Position numbers and translations under genes: made by a program
Shown: piece by piece, positions 1-7,765 of the stretch
Layout: each line of letters opens with the position of its first letter
Numbering within the stretch: position 1 is the first letter of the stretch
Virus record (IMG/VR): IMGVR_UViG_3300024432_001337
Location: 1 to 20,780 of that record
Source of the DNA: a virus
Reading direction: 5' to 3' (one strand)
DNA length: 20,780 bases
The notes under the pieces: generated by a model
What the model saw: only the letters and a program-made list of their open reading frames with translations
Database searches by the model: none
What the model was told of the DNA's origin: nothing

Positions 1-1980
1 TACAAGCCAATCTTTTATTCTTCCAGGTAATTCACGAATATAATCTATAAGTTGTTCGAACCATCCTTTTTTCACATCTGCGCTTTCTCCACCACCACTA
101 AAAAATGACCATAGCTTTTGGACTCCAATGATAACTTGTCCAAGGGGGGTCTGATAAAGGAAGATATTCCATACATTTTTAAATATATTTCCTATGAACA
201 TAATTGTTTTAGAAAACCATCCATCTTCTATTTTTGATTTTGCAAAGACTTCAAGTAGTAAATCAACACCTGCTTTAATCATTCTAAACGGTGCCAAAAT
301 TATATTAATTGCTCTTTCAACAGTCCACATGATGCCGCTAAGAAGCTTTTCACCTACTCCACCTTTAATTGAAATTCCAAATAAACCCAATACCCAATCA
401 GAAATCCATCCTATCAACTTAACAGGAAATTTTATAAAATCTTCAACGGTCTTCATTAAACCGCCCTTGATTTTTGTGATGATTCCACCTTCAGTTTTCA
501 TGAAACCTTTAACGAAACTAATAAGGCTTAAAACAATTTGGAGTGGCCATCCAAGAACTCTGAAACCTTTAGCCAAACCTGTAACAAACTTACCCAGCAG
601 TGGAATGCTCCTAGTGAATTGTGTTACCCATCCCATCATTTTGGCTATCTTGCCTGGTTTTAAAGATGCTGCTTTAGCAAAAAATTCACCTATTTTATCA
701 AGAACCTGAGCAACTTTTTTAACACCTTTTAAGGCTTTCCCTAATAACTCAAATGGTAAAAAAAGACTTCTTGTAACAGCACCAATTGTAAGTCCAAGTG
801 CAAACACTGCTGCTCCAAGTATCACCAACCATGGTGGTTCTTTCTTTTTCTTAGGTGGTCTTTCTTCCATTAATTCTTCTTTTCTTCTTGCACCAAAAAA
901 ATCTACAATATCTTCTAATAATTCTGTCTGTTGTTCCATTAATTCATATGTTGTTGCTCTTTGTTCTTCTGCTTCATCATCTTTTAAAAGGCTTTTTGCA
1001 AAAGAACTATACATTAATTTAGTAGTACTTGCTATAAGTGTAAAAGGTGACATTATAACTTTAGCAAGTAACCGTCTTCCAGTATCAGCCTTCTTAACTT
1101 CATCTAAATCAACACCAGTACTAATTGATAAAATATCTCTAATTTCTTCTAATCTATTTGTTATTAATTCTGTTCCTTTTGCAGTTTTGGCAATATGTCT
1201 AGCTGTAAATTGGCGAAGTGGTAACATTATTCTACCCCAAAACCCAAGTTGTTGTGTTTGTGCCAATCTCATTAATTCAATATCACTAGCCATTCTTCTA
1301 TTAATAAAACTTACTCTATCAATACCAGTTACCATATCTGTAGACCTTCGGGCTGTAATATCTAATGGGTCTCCAATCTCTATATTTGCGGCATTCATCT
1401 CTTTTCTTAATGCCATCATTTGTTCTTTCATTTCAGCATCTTGAGTGAAAAGAGAACCCTTAGTTGTGGCTTCTTTTGTTAATTCACTTATATTATCATC
1501 AATTCTTTCCTCTTCTGGTGTTGCTTCTATCTTTTCTTTTTTTCTTGGAATTAGAGATTTGAATACTTCTTTAGTTGATTCAGCTATTGGTGTAAATATT
1601 TTTCGTACACTACTAAATAAATTCATTAAATTAGAACCAATTATATCTGAAGTATGTTCACCTAATATACCAGATGCTTCTTTCATACCTTCTTTCATAC
1701 CACCATGCATTATAGGAACAACAGCCTTAAAATTTTCAGCAATACTCGGACCAACAATATCAGCTACATTACTACCCATAATCTGAGAAGATTCTGTCAT
1801 ACTTTCCTTAACACCATCTACCATTGTCTGTGAACCCTCAACTATGGCATCTTTTATACTTCTCTGTGTTCTTTCGGTTTCTTCCCTCATAGCCATACTA
1901 TTATTCCATAACAATTTCTGCAACTTTTTTATAGCTGTTTCATTAGTATTAGTTTTATTTGGTATATTTTGTTCTTGCAT
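1..1980 (-). CDS. Tail tape-measure-like protein, N-terminal 660 residues (runs off window)
   Basis: An open frame runs without a stop from the ATG at 1980 to the window edge, giving 660 residues of a longer protein. The start has a good SD (TAGGAGCAAG). The first ~380 residues are polar and helical, starting MQEQNIPNKTNTNE. A hydrophobic stretch follows near residues 381-405 (WLVILGAAVFALGLTIGA), then a long series of alternating amphipathic and hydrophobic helical segments rich in G, K, I, L, F and W. This composition, the great length and the position after tube and chaperone genes fit a tape measure protein, which sets tail length and later leaves through the tube. No lysozyme or peptidase motif is visible in the part present. 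I infer the role from architecture and gene order; it could be another large tail-core protein. A terminator-like hairpin lies just upstream of its SD. Confidence 0.7.
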   Translation of the reverse strand, partial: MQEQNIPNKTNTNETAIKKLQKLLWNNSMAMREETERTQRSIKDAIVEGSQTMVDGVKESMTESSQIMGSNVADIVGPSIAENFKAVVPIMHGGMKEGMKEASGILGEHTSDIIGSNLMNLFSSVRKIFTPIAESTKEVFKSLIPRKKEKIEATPEEERIDDNISELTKEATTKGSLFTQDAEMKEQMMALRKEMNAANIEIGDPLDITARRSTDMVTGIDRVSFINRRMASDIELMRLAQTQQLGFWGRIMLPLRQFTARHIAKTAKGTELITNRLEEIRDILSISTGVDLDEVKKADTGRRLLAKVIMSPFTLIASTTKLMYSSFAKSLLKDDEAEEQRATTYELMEQQTELLEDIVDFFGARRKEELMEERPPKKKKEPPWLVILGAAVFALGLTIGAVTRSLFLPFELLGKALKGVKKVAQVLDKIGEFFAKAASLKPGKIAKMMGWVTQFTRSIPLLGKFVTGLAKGFRVLGWPLQIVLSLISFVKGFMKTEGGIITKIKGGLMKTVEDFIKFPVKLIGWISDWVLGLFGISIKGGVGEKLLSGIMWTVERAINIILAPFRMIKAGVDLLLEVFAKSKIEDGWFSKTIMFIGNIFKNVWNIFLYQTPLGQVIIGVQKLWSFFSGGGESADVKKGWFEQLIDYIRELPGRIKDWLV

Positions 1981-1993
1981 ATCTTGCTCCTAA

Positions 1994-2038
1994 TAAAAAA
2001 GTCTAAAGAAAGTTCCTGTAAAAGAACGTCCTTTAGAC
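1994..2038 (-). terminator. Terminator or attenuator hairpin just upstream of the tape-measure gene
   Basis: On the minus strand GTCTAAAG (2038-2031) pairs with CTTTAGAC (2008-2001), with inner GTTC/GAAC pairs, followed at once by TTTTTT (2000-1995). This is a rho-independent terminator shape. It lies in the spacer after the 93-residue gene and only a few bases before the tape-measure SD, so it would reduce transcription into that gene rather than end the operon fully. Confidence 0.65.
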
Positions 2039-2092
2039 CCTTTTATGATCCGTTGAAATTAATCAAGCGAGACTTTCTTAAAATATTATATA

Positions 2093-2374
2093 TTAATCTG
2101 CTACTTCTGGATTTAACGCACCCATTCGCCTCATAATATCCATAAATCTTTGTCTGTGATACAATGCATCCTTTCTTAATTTTTCTAATCTATTATCCAC
2201 AACCGTATCACCTGTTTCGGTTGAAAGTTTTCCTACAATTTTATCTAAAATATCTTCCAACATAACAATAGTTCTTTTAATACTATATTTGAAGAGGTCT
2301 TTTATAAAGCTTTCCACTATCAAATCATCATTTGATTCTTTAAGATATTCTTCTATTTTTTTATCTACATCCAT
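2093..2374 (-). CDS. Small helical protein between tail chaperone and tape measure, function unknown
   Basis: A 93-residue protein beginning MDVDKKIEEYLKESNDD, all charged and probably helical, with no cysteine pair or membrane segment. The ATG at 2374 follows a GCGGGG SD-like stretch about 8 bases upstream. It starts 18 bases after the end of the frameshifted chaperone frame (2393), so the two are probably co-transcribed. Small genes here often encode tail assembly factors that work with the tape measure, but I recognise no family and assign no function. The sequence after it carries a terminator-like hairpin. Confidence 0.7.
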   Translation of the reverse strand: MDVDKKIEEYLKESNDDLIVESFIKDLFKYSIKRTIVMLEDILDKIVGKLSTETGDTVVDNRLEKLRKDALYHRQRFMDIMRRMGALNPEVAD

Positions 2375-2392
2375 TTTATACCCCGCTAATTT

Positions 2393-2577
2393 TTAATTAG
2401 TTAATTGGTCAGCTTCTGCTTTCAAATCTCTTATTAACATATTTAAACAAGCTTCTCTTTCAAAATCAGTCATATTATTACTTTCTAAGATACTTATACC
2501 CGCTTTTCTAGCTAATTGATATTGTTCTTCTAAAATATCTTCTAATTTATAACCACTAGTGAATAGGTATATTAGAA
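2393..2577 (-). CDS. Frameshift extension of the tail assembly chaperone (-1 frame, 60 codons)
   Basis: The -1 frame entered at the slippery site is open from the CTA codon at 2575 to TAA at 2395-2393, adding 60 residues (LIYLFTSGYKLEDILEEQYQ... ending EADQLTN). The frame has no ATG, GTG or TTG before an internal ATG about 26 codons from its end, so it cannot easily be a separate gene. Its peptide is typical charged helical protein. Fused to the 246-residue upstream protein it would give a 306-residue product. This matches the known G/G-T design of tail assembly chaperones, where a minority of ribosomes shift to make the longer form that binds the tape measure. The position between tube and tape-measure genes is the expected one. 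Confidence 0.72.
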
Positions 2578-2584
2578 AAAAAAA
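2572..2584 (-). promoter_or_regulatory. Programmed -1 ribosomal frameshift site (T TTT TTC)
   Basis: The minus strand has nine T followed by C and the stop TAA; in the zero frame this reads AAT TTT TTT TTC TAA. The last seven bases before the stop are T TTT TTC, a canonical X XXY YYZ slippery heptamer. After a -1 slip the next codon is CTA, entering a 60-codon open frame. Slippery codons immediately beside a stop codon favour shifting. I see no clear downstream pseudoknot. Confidence 0.72.
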
Positions 2585-3312
2585 TTACTTACTGGAATAT
2601 CTTTTTTTTCTTCAAAATCATTACAATGAATACATTTGGTCATATATGTAAAATCAGTACCAAACTCGTTTTTCTCAAACCATTCAGTAACTTTAGTATA
2701 ACCATCTTGTGTGATATTATTTAATAGAAATACTTTATCCATTAGATTAATATCTTTTTCTTCACCATCAGGTGTTATAATTGTTTCAATTACTTGTGCA
2801 TAAGTGTAAAGCGTCACTTCTGCCATTTTTTGTGTTTCAGTAAGGTTAGGAAGCTTATCAACTAATTTAAAGGCTTTTATTTGGTTTCTTCTTCTTATAT
2901 GTCCTATTTCAACCGTAATATTATCATCAACTTTAACCTTTTTACTTAATCTCTTATCAAGTTTAGTTATAGCTAAATTACTTAAATCAATATATTGAAT
3001 TGATTGTGATTTACACTTAGGACATGTAAAATCAAATTGATAAATTTTGCCTTTGGTTTTCTTCCTTAATTCCACAAGCAAATAGAATCTATCTTGAAGA
3101 TAAAGTTCTGTAATATCAAAATCCTCTGATATTACAGATGTTGTAATTAATTTATCTAAAGCTTCTTCTATTTTTGAGGGTCTTTTTTCACCCTCATAAA
3201 CCAATAAGCTTTTCATTTGTCCTGTTGTTATTGGTTTAAATTTAATTTCTTCACTACTTCCAGGCAAAATACAATCGAATTCATACACATTAACAAAATC
3301 TTTAAAACCCAT
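2572..3312 (-). CDS. T4 gp26-like tail assembly chaperone / baseplate hub assembly protein, zero-frame product
   Basis: A 246-residue protein with an N-terminal beta-rich segment (IKFKPITTGQMKSLLVYE), helical LDKLITTSVI and FDITELYLQDRFYLLVELRK segments, and two cysteine pairs, C97/C100 (CPKC) and C227/C230 (CIHC), that probably form a zinc ribbon. This layout resembles the T4 gp26 baseplate protein family (PF12322) as I remember it. Its position between the tube and tape-measure genes, and a -1 slippery sequence exactly at its stop codon, point to a tail assembly chaperone that loads the tape measure before tube polymerisation. The SD AAGGAG precedes the ATG at 3312. The family match is by eye, so the name is moderately sure; the chaperone role is inferred from context. 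Confidence 0.7.
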   Translation of the reverse strand: MGFKDFVNVYEFDCILPGSSEEIKFKPITTGQMKSLLVYEGEKRPSKIEEALDKLITTSVISEDFDITELYLQDRFYLLVELRKKTKGKIYQFDFTCPKCKSQSIQYIDLSNLAITKLDKRLSKKVKVDDNITVEIGHIRRRNQIKAFKLVDKLPNLTETQKMAEVTLYTYAQVIETIITPDGEEKDINLMDKVFLLNNITQDGYTKVTEWFEKNEFGTDFTYMTKCIHCNDFEEKKDIPVSNFFF

Positions 3313-3484
3313 AACACAATCTCCTTTTTATCATTATTTTTTGATAGAAAGTTTTATACTAATTTCTATTAAAAATTGCTTTAATATTACATCCTTCACA
3401 ACTTTCTACAAATTTAAATGTTATATTATGATTTCTACTTCTAAAATTTCCTCTTTTTATTAAATAGAAATCATATTTTAATTT
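3313..3484 (-). other. Tube-to-chaperone spacer with two inverted repeats and an in-frame extension
   Basis: This 172-base spacer has no ORF with a normal start. An 11-bp inverted repeat (TATGATTTCTA at 3427-3437 with its complement at 3465-3475) and a 9-bp one (TAGAAAGTT at 3345-3353, AACTTTCTA at 3400-3408) may fold in the RNA. After the tube stop the same frame stays open for about 41 codons and contains a CEGC motif, but has no start codon. A TATAAATA box overlaps the tube stop (3486-3493). The function is uncertain: leader, processing site, or decayed coding sequence. Confidence 0.4.
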
Positions 3485-4012
3485 TTATTTATATTCTATT
3501 ATGTGCCTTTGATATTTAAAGGTAACATCAAATTGTGCAACATCAGTTGTTGCATAATCCAAAGTTAATGCACCAATTGCTCCTGGCCATGCATCTATTA
3601 ATGTATATTCAATAATAGTTTTCCCATCAAGACCCAATAATTGAACCTTCTGGTCTCTCATATAATCAACAGGGTCTCCATGAACATTAGTTTCAGGATT
3701 ATGAATCATATCTGTCCATTTTGTAAACCATTCATGAATTTTTGCTTCTTGGTCAACGTTAAAAGAAACAGTCCAATCAGCAAACGTATACTTTGATGCC
3801 ATTTTGAAATCATATCCCTGCCAATTCACCAATGTTTCCTCTAGTGTTACTTCTGGTAAAGTAGTAGACCTTACAAGATAAACACTTTGGTCCTTATTAA
3901 AAGTTCCCGGAATATTTGGTATCATATAAAACAAATATTGACGTGCTCCGGCTCTAAAGTTATTTTTAAACTTTGTTATATCAAATGCATCAGGTTGATT
4001 TTTTTCACCCAT
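3485..4012 (-). CDS. 19: Tail tube protein, T4 gp19-like
   Basis: A 175-residue protein following the sheath gene by 23 bases, the usual sheath-tube order. The N-terminal FKNNFRAGARQYLFY, the central LPEVTLEETLVNWQGYDF and TFADWTVSFNVDQE, and the C-terminal FDVTFKYQRHIIEY match the pattern of T4 gp19-type tube proteins, which stack as hexameric rings to form the DNA-conducting tube inside the sheath. The length is close to the 163 residues of T4 gp19. The start at 4012 has the SD AGGAGGATT. The gene at 5846-6352 encodes a visible paralog. The operon continues into the chaperone gene after a 172-base spacer. Confidence 0.88.
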   Translation of the reverse strand: MGEKNQPDAFDITKFKNNFRAGARQYLFYMIPNIPGTFNKDQSVYLVRSTTLPEVTLEETLVNWQGYDFKMASKYTFADWTVSFNVDQEAKIHEWFTKWTDMIHNPETNVHGDPVDYMRDQKVQLLGLDGKTIIEYTLIDAWPGAIGALTLDYATTDVAQFDVTFKYQRHIIEYK

Positions 4013-4035
4013 TTCTTTTTAATCCTCCTATATTA

Positions 4036-5766
4036 TTAAGCTCTCATAGCTGCGATTTCGGTAAATGATGCACCAGTTTTTGTAGCTATAAAATTGAGGA
4101 CTATAAATTCTGCTGCTGTTGTGGGTTTAATATAAATATCACACCAAAGTTCACTTCGGGCAATTCTTTCCGGTGTATTATTTGTATCGTCACAAACTAC
4201 TAAGAACTCATAAATACCTCTTCTAGCTTGAACATCTCTTAAGAAAGGTGTAACCATATCTACCAATGTAATTCTTGTAAGACCAACATTAGGTTCAAAC
4301 AAGAAATACTTAGTTGCTGTACTAATTGCTTTTTCTAGAATCATAAACAATCTTCTAACATTAATTCTATTAAAAGCAGAAGTTTTTGAAAGCATTGTTT
4401 TTTGACCAAAAACAACCTTTCCGATACCAGCAAAACTTACAATTGGATTAATACCATTCTTATAAAGTATATCTCTTTGTCCAAGGTCTGGATTCCATGC
4501 AAGTCTTCTAATATTAAATAAAATTCCTCTATTAAGACCTGCTGGTGCAAACCAGGGGTCAGTAACATCATCTGTATTAGCAAAAACACCAGCTACATGA
4601 CCAGATGCTGGAACCCATCTATATTTTTGATTCCATTTATCATAAATTTCAAGCCAATTTCCATAAAGGGCTGCATAGCTTGAATTTTCATTCAAATTAG
4701 GATCGACAAGACCTAATCTCCAATTTCTTAAGTCTGTTGCTTCATTTCCTGAATTAAAAACAACTGAAGCATATGGACAATCTAAAACAGTCATAGCATC
4801 TTTTCTAATTTCACAAATACTAATTAGATAACTTTTAACTGTTTCTGATTTGTTAGAATCAATAAATAAATTAACATCAATTTCATCAGCATTTGCATAA
4901 AGGTCATATGCTGTCTGGATTGTTCCATCACCAAGTGAATCACCTCTGTCATTAGCACCTCCAGCAAATTGTTGAAATGATGATGTGACAATAGAAATAT
5001 CTTCATTTTTAAACGAAGCATTTAATACAATCCGAATATAATCCGATTGTTCATTAATAACAGTCTCAGCAAATCTTGAATAACCTTGGTCATCAATTTT
5101 ATTTTCATTTGTACTAACATTAAAAACCTCCACAGTAGACCATGTACTTGATCTTTGACCCTTTTCTTGAACAACTACCAGAAAATCTGTATCATCTTCT
5201 AATTGTTCATCGATTGCTATAAAAGTTGCATATGTATCCCATCCACTATTACCACCAGTAGCCATTTGGCTAAATGAGCTATAATCACATATAGCTAAAC
5301 GAATATTATTTCCCCATGCACCTCTAGAAGCTGCAATAAACCACATTGGAGATGGGCCAGATACAGTAACTTCACTAGCAAATTCATCAGGGTCTTCACT
5401 ACTGAAATCACTCAAAATATAAGCATTATCTGTGTCAAATGCTGTAAATGATTGACTAACCCCACTTGCGGCTTTAGTTCCAGAAAAATTAGCTGAAACT
5501 GGCATGGTTCTTGTACAATACAAACTATTTCCATATTTTAGAAAACCTGTACATGCTAAAACATCTTGATAACAAGCTGCTACATCTGTAGGTTCACCAA
5601 AAACACCAATAAGGTCATCTGTATTTGTGATTAATGTTTTCTTTTTTTCCGGCCCCTTATATGTATTTCTCAATACTGCAACACCTATTGACGTTGCAAC
5701 GGCAGGAACCGTTGTTGTTAAATCTCCTTCCTTGACATCAACAAGGGGTGAAAGATAGAAAGCCAT
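4036..5766 (-). CDS. 18: Contractile tail sheath protein, T4 gp18-like
   Basis: A 576-residue protein whose N-terminus (YLSPLVDVKEGDLTTTVPAV) and following GVAVLRNTYKGP are typical of phage sheath proteins. The C-terminal domain includes ILYKNGINPIVSFAGIGKVV, FGQKTMLSKTSAFNRINVRR and FLRDVQARRGIYEFLVVCDD, the conserved sheath core with its linker-exchange strands. Sheath subunits wrap the tube and contract on host binding. The length is a little under that of T4 gp18 (659 residues). The ATG at 5766 has the SD AAGGAGGAAT. A TATAAATA late-promoter box lies 56 bases upstream (5822-5829), and the tube gene follows directly. The product is a major virion component. Confidence 0.95.
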   Translation of the reverse strand: MAFYLSPLVDVKEGDLTTTVPAVATSIGVAVLRNTYKGPEKKKTLITNTDDLIGVFGEPTDVAACYQDVLACTGFLKYGNSLYCTRTMPVSANFSGTKAASGVSQSFTAFDTDNAYILSDFSSEDPDEFASEVTVSGPSPMWFIAASRGAWGNNIRLAICDYSSFSQMATGGNSGWDTYATFIAIDEQLEDDTDFLVVVQEKGQRSSTWSTVEVFNVSTNENKIDDQGYSRFAETVINEQSDYIRIVLNASFKNEDISIVTSSFQQFAGGANDRGDSLGDGTIQTAYDLYANADEIDVNLFIDSNKSETVKSYLISICEIRKDAMTVLDCPYASVVFNSGNEATDLRNWRLGLVDPNLNENSSYAALYGNWLEIYDKWNQKYRWVPASGHVAGVFANTDDVTDPWFAPAGLNRGILFNIRRLAWNPDLGQRDILYKNGINPIVSFAGIGKVVFGQKTMLSKTSAFNRINVRRLFMILEKAISTATKYFLFEPNVGLTRITLVDMVTPFLRDVQARRGIYEFLVVCDDTNNTPERIARSELWCDIYIKPTTAAEFIVLNFIATKTGASFTEIAAMRA

Positions 5767-5821
5767 ATTTATTCCTCCTTAAAAATTCTTTGTTCCTTAT
5801 TACTATTTATCACTTCTGTAT

Positions 5822-5829
5822 TATTTATA
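5822..5829 (-). promoter_or_regulatory. T4-type late promoter box upstream of the sheath gene
   Basis: The minus strand reads TATAAATA, an exact match to the T4 late-promoter -10 element, in the 79-base spacer before the sheath start at 5766. Transcription would begin about 50 bases before the ATG and leave the SD intact. The box is short and could occur by chance in AT-rich DNA; its intergenic placement before a highly expressed gene supports it. Confidence 0.55.
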
Positions 5830-5845
5830 AAAACTGTTAAGAATT

Positions 5846-6352
5846 TTACGTTTCTCTTATTTCAAAATAATCATAAGCGAAATTTACTGTACTTTCTAGG
5901 AGTGTTTCACCTTCTCTATGTGTAAGTGTAATTTCTCCTAGCATATTAATCCATACATTTATAAAATGAATACGTAAGACCTCTTTTCTAAAATTATCCG
6001 TTACTCTAAGAGTAGCATCCACAACATAATTAGCAGGGTCTTCACCGAATTTATCTTTATTATTATTAATAAAAGTAATCCATCTATAAAGAAGTTTCCA
6101 ATTATTAAATTCTGAATCAACAATAAAATTTACTGTCCATGGATCAAATGTAACATTTCCACTATCAGATTGAAATTTTGCACCCATCCATCTATGTTCA
6201 ATACTATCTAAATTTAGGCCAGGAATTATAGTTCCATATATATTTAAAGAAAATTCTTCCGTGGCATTAATGGCTGTTTCTGTTGGTATTAATGGAAAAA
6301 CTAATTCATATGAAGTTGGTGTTGCTTTATTTACATTAATATTTATACTCAT
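5846..6352 (-). CDS. Tail-tube-like paralog (gp19 fold), possible minor or terminal tube protein
   Basis: A 168-residue protein that aligns by eye with the main tube protein. IPGLNLDSIEHRWMGAKFQS (from residue 43) parallels LPEVTLEETLVNWQGYDFKM, and TFDPWTVNFIVDSE parallels TFADWTVSFNVDQE; both then have a W-rich helix and a C-terminal beta segment ending in aromatic residues (VNFAYDYFEI). It is therefore probably a tube-fold protein, such as a tube terminator, initiator or head-proximal ring. The ATG overlaps the stop of the gp15-like gene (TAATG at 6354-6350), so translation is probably coupled. Lying between the gp15-like and sheath genes suggests a role at the neck end of the tail. The exact function is inferred. 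Confidence 0.68.
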   Translation of the reverse strand: MSININVNKATPTSYELVFPLIPTETAINATEEFSLNIYGTIIPGLNLDSIEHRWMGAKFQSDSGNVTFDPWTVNFIVDSEFNNWKLLYRWITFINNNKDKFGEDPANYVVDATLRVTDNFRKEVLRIHFINVWINMLGEITLTHREGETLLESTVNFAYDYFEIRET

Positions 6353-7122
6353 TAATCAAACACCTCATATTTATAAAGTATTTCACCTGTTTCGTCTTTA
6401 CCAAGTGCTTTCATCCATAATGATTCGGCTTCATGACCACCACCAGAAGTATACTCAGTTTCTGTTCCCAAATAAGTATGTAGTCTATCTTCTTCATCAT
6501 ATATTTTTGTAATAACCTCTTCTACTAAACCAGTTTCACCCACTGGTTGGAATAGAAAACCATGGACCATAAAATCCAAATTCCATTTAATAATTCTTCT
6601 TTCTTCATCTGGCATTTCAAAAACTATATCTGGGGCTGCTGACTGAAAAAGAACCTTAACTTCAAAATATGTATCCATTTCAGGAATATGAATTCGCATC
6701 ATAACATAAGGTGCAAAATATGGAAGAATTTGTTCAAGAAGCATATCTATATCAACCATATGTAATGACCAAATATTTAATTGAAACAATATGTTATATG
6801 GTATTGGATTTACATAACGTGCAATAGAACCACCAGAAGTATCAGTTGATGTTGTTATTTTATGATGTTTATTTGTCATCCTTTCCGGTGAAAAATCCAT
6901 ACTATTTATTTGTGCAGATAGAATAGGTAAAAGTTCATCATCTTTTCTTTCATTAAGCCAATAAAAAACTTTTTGTTTTGGTGCAAATTTCAATGGTACT
7001 TTGACCATTTTAATAATTTGACCAGTTTCCTTATTATATCTAGCAACCTGTAAATCGTTGAAAAGATCGAGAAACTGAATGATCGTTTTCCTTAACGATT
7101 TATAATAATAAAATTGTTTCAT
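6352..7122 (-). CDS. 15: Tail sheath stabiliser and completion protein, T4 gp15-like
   Basis: A 256-residue protein. The opening KQFYYYKSLRKTIIQFLDLF with NDLQVAR and VKVPLKFAPKQK parallels the start of T4 gp15 (aromatic-rich start, a DLFSNIQIKR-like segment, then V-P-I-Y-A-S-K). LLEQILPYFAPY (near residue 130) matches the VEQILPYFQP segment of gp15, and SAAPDIVFEMPDEERRIIKW matches its later beta region. gp15 caps the finished tail and joins it to the neck. The length is close to the 272 residues of T4 gp15. The gene follows the gp14-like gene, as in T4 order, and its stop overlaps the next start. Confidence 0.86.
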   Translation of the reverse strand: MKQFYYYKSLRKTIIQFLDLFNDLQVARYNKETGQIIKMVKVPLKFAPKQKVFYWLNERKDDELLPILSAQINSMDFSPERMTNKHHKITTSTDTSGGSIARYVNPIPYNILFQLNIWSLHMVDIDMLLEQILPYFAPYVMMRIHIPEMDTYFEVKVLFQSAAPDIVFEMPDEERRIIKWNLDFMVHGFLFQPVGETGLVEEVITKIYDEEDRLHTYLGTETEYTSGGGHEAESLWMKALGKDETGEILYKYEVFD

Positions 7123-7146
7123 AATAATTTTTTACACCCTTTTCAT

Positions 7147-7764
7147 TTAAAAACCATAGACCGACTCATCCACGTCAGTATAATCATCGATTTTATCACT
7201 TTCTTCTTCAATCCATTTATTGTCTCCATATGCCGTAAGAGGTTGTGTAAGTGTAGAATCAAGATCAGATGAAATAACATCTGCTGAATCACTTGTACTT
7301 GATACTCTATAGGGACGGAGTACAAGTTCCCAAATCATTTTCTTTAATTGAAATATATGTGCTTCTTCTCCAACATCAACAATCTCATATGCTCTATTAT
7401 TCCATAAAATTTTAACTACATCCCCTGGTTTAGGGTCATAACTAGCACTAACATCCCTAGAAAAGGTTGTCTTAGGAATAAATCCATACTGAATCATATC
7501 CTCAGAGACAATTCCAAAAGTATTTGTCATAGATACTTCTTCTGTTAGTTCATAGATCAATTTGGTTGTTTTTGGTGAAAGGTATGCTGTTTCCGTGGTT
7601 TCACCATAAAGTCTATCCATTTCTATACTTTGGTCTCTAATATAATATTCTATTACAATTCCGGCTATATCTGTAAATTCTACTACAGTACTGTCGAATA
7701 ATTCATGTTCAGGATTGCCATGAATATCATAAAGTTCCCATTTTGGTTTTGTTTTATCTGTCAT
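7147..7764 (-). CDS. 14: Neck / head-completion protein, T4 gp14-like
   Basis: A 205-residue protein. The segment IAGIVIEYYIRDQSIEMDRL followed by YGE resembles the [20 protein letters not shown] region of T4 gp14, and DPKPGDVVKILWNNRAYEIV resembles its EPKEGDLIYF...FEI segment. gp14 and gp13 complete the portal vertex so the tail can dock. The C-terminus (from about residue 155) is acidic and low in complexity and is probably flexible; it is shorter than in T4 (256 residues). The start at 7764 lies one base after the preceding stop, and the gp15-like gene follows after 24 bases, keeping the T4 14-15 order. Confidence 0.78.
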   Translation of the reverse strand: MTDKTKPKWELYDIHGNPEHELFDSTVVEFTDIAGIVIEYYIRDQSIEMDRLYGETTETAYLSPKTTKLIYELTEEVSMTNTFGIVSEDMIQYGFIPKTTFSRDVSASYDPKPGDVVKILWNNRAYEIVDVGEEAHIFQLKKMIWELVLRPYRVSSTSDSADVISSDLDSTLTQPLTAYGDNKWIEEESDKIDDYTDVDESVYGF

Positions 7765-7765
7765 T

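Noticed and set aside
194-1786. Plus-strand ORFs of 85-171 codons opposite the left end
   Set aside because: They lie wholly opposite the 660-codon minus-strand open frame of the tape-measure-like gene, which has a good SD and coherent protein. The plus frames have low-complexity I/L/S/P peptides and no SD.
2393-2470. Independent small gene starting at the internal ATG of the -1 frame
   Set aside because: It would yield only about 26 residues, while the frame is open and protein-like well upstream to the slippery site; frameshifting explains it better.
4824-5021. Minus-strand 65-codon ORF within the sheath gene, and similar ones at 7143-7325, 18453-18677 and 18840-19043
   Set aside because: These are out-of-frame shadows of the sheath, gp14-like and capsid genes, with no SD and no plausible protein composition.
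6368-6375. TATAAATA before the tube-like paralog
   Set aside because: It lies inside the coding end of the gp15-like gene, and the predicted transcript start would fall in or after the SD; probably chance in AT-rich DNA.
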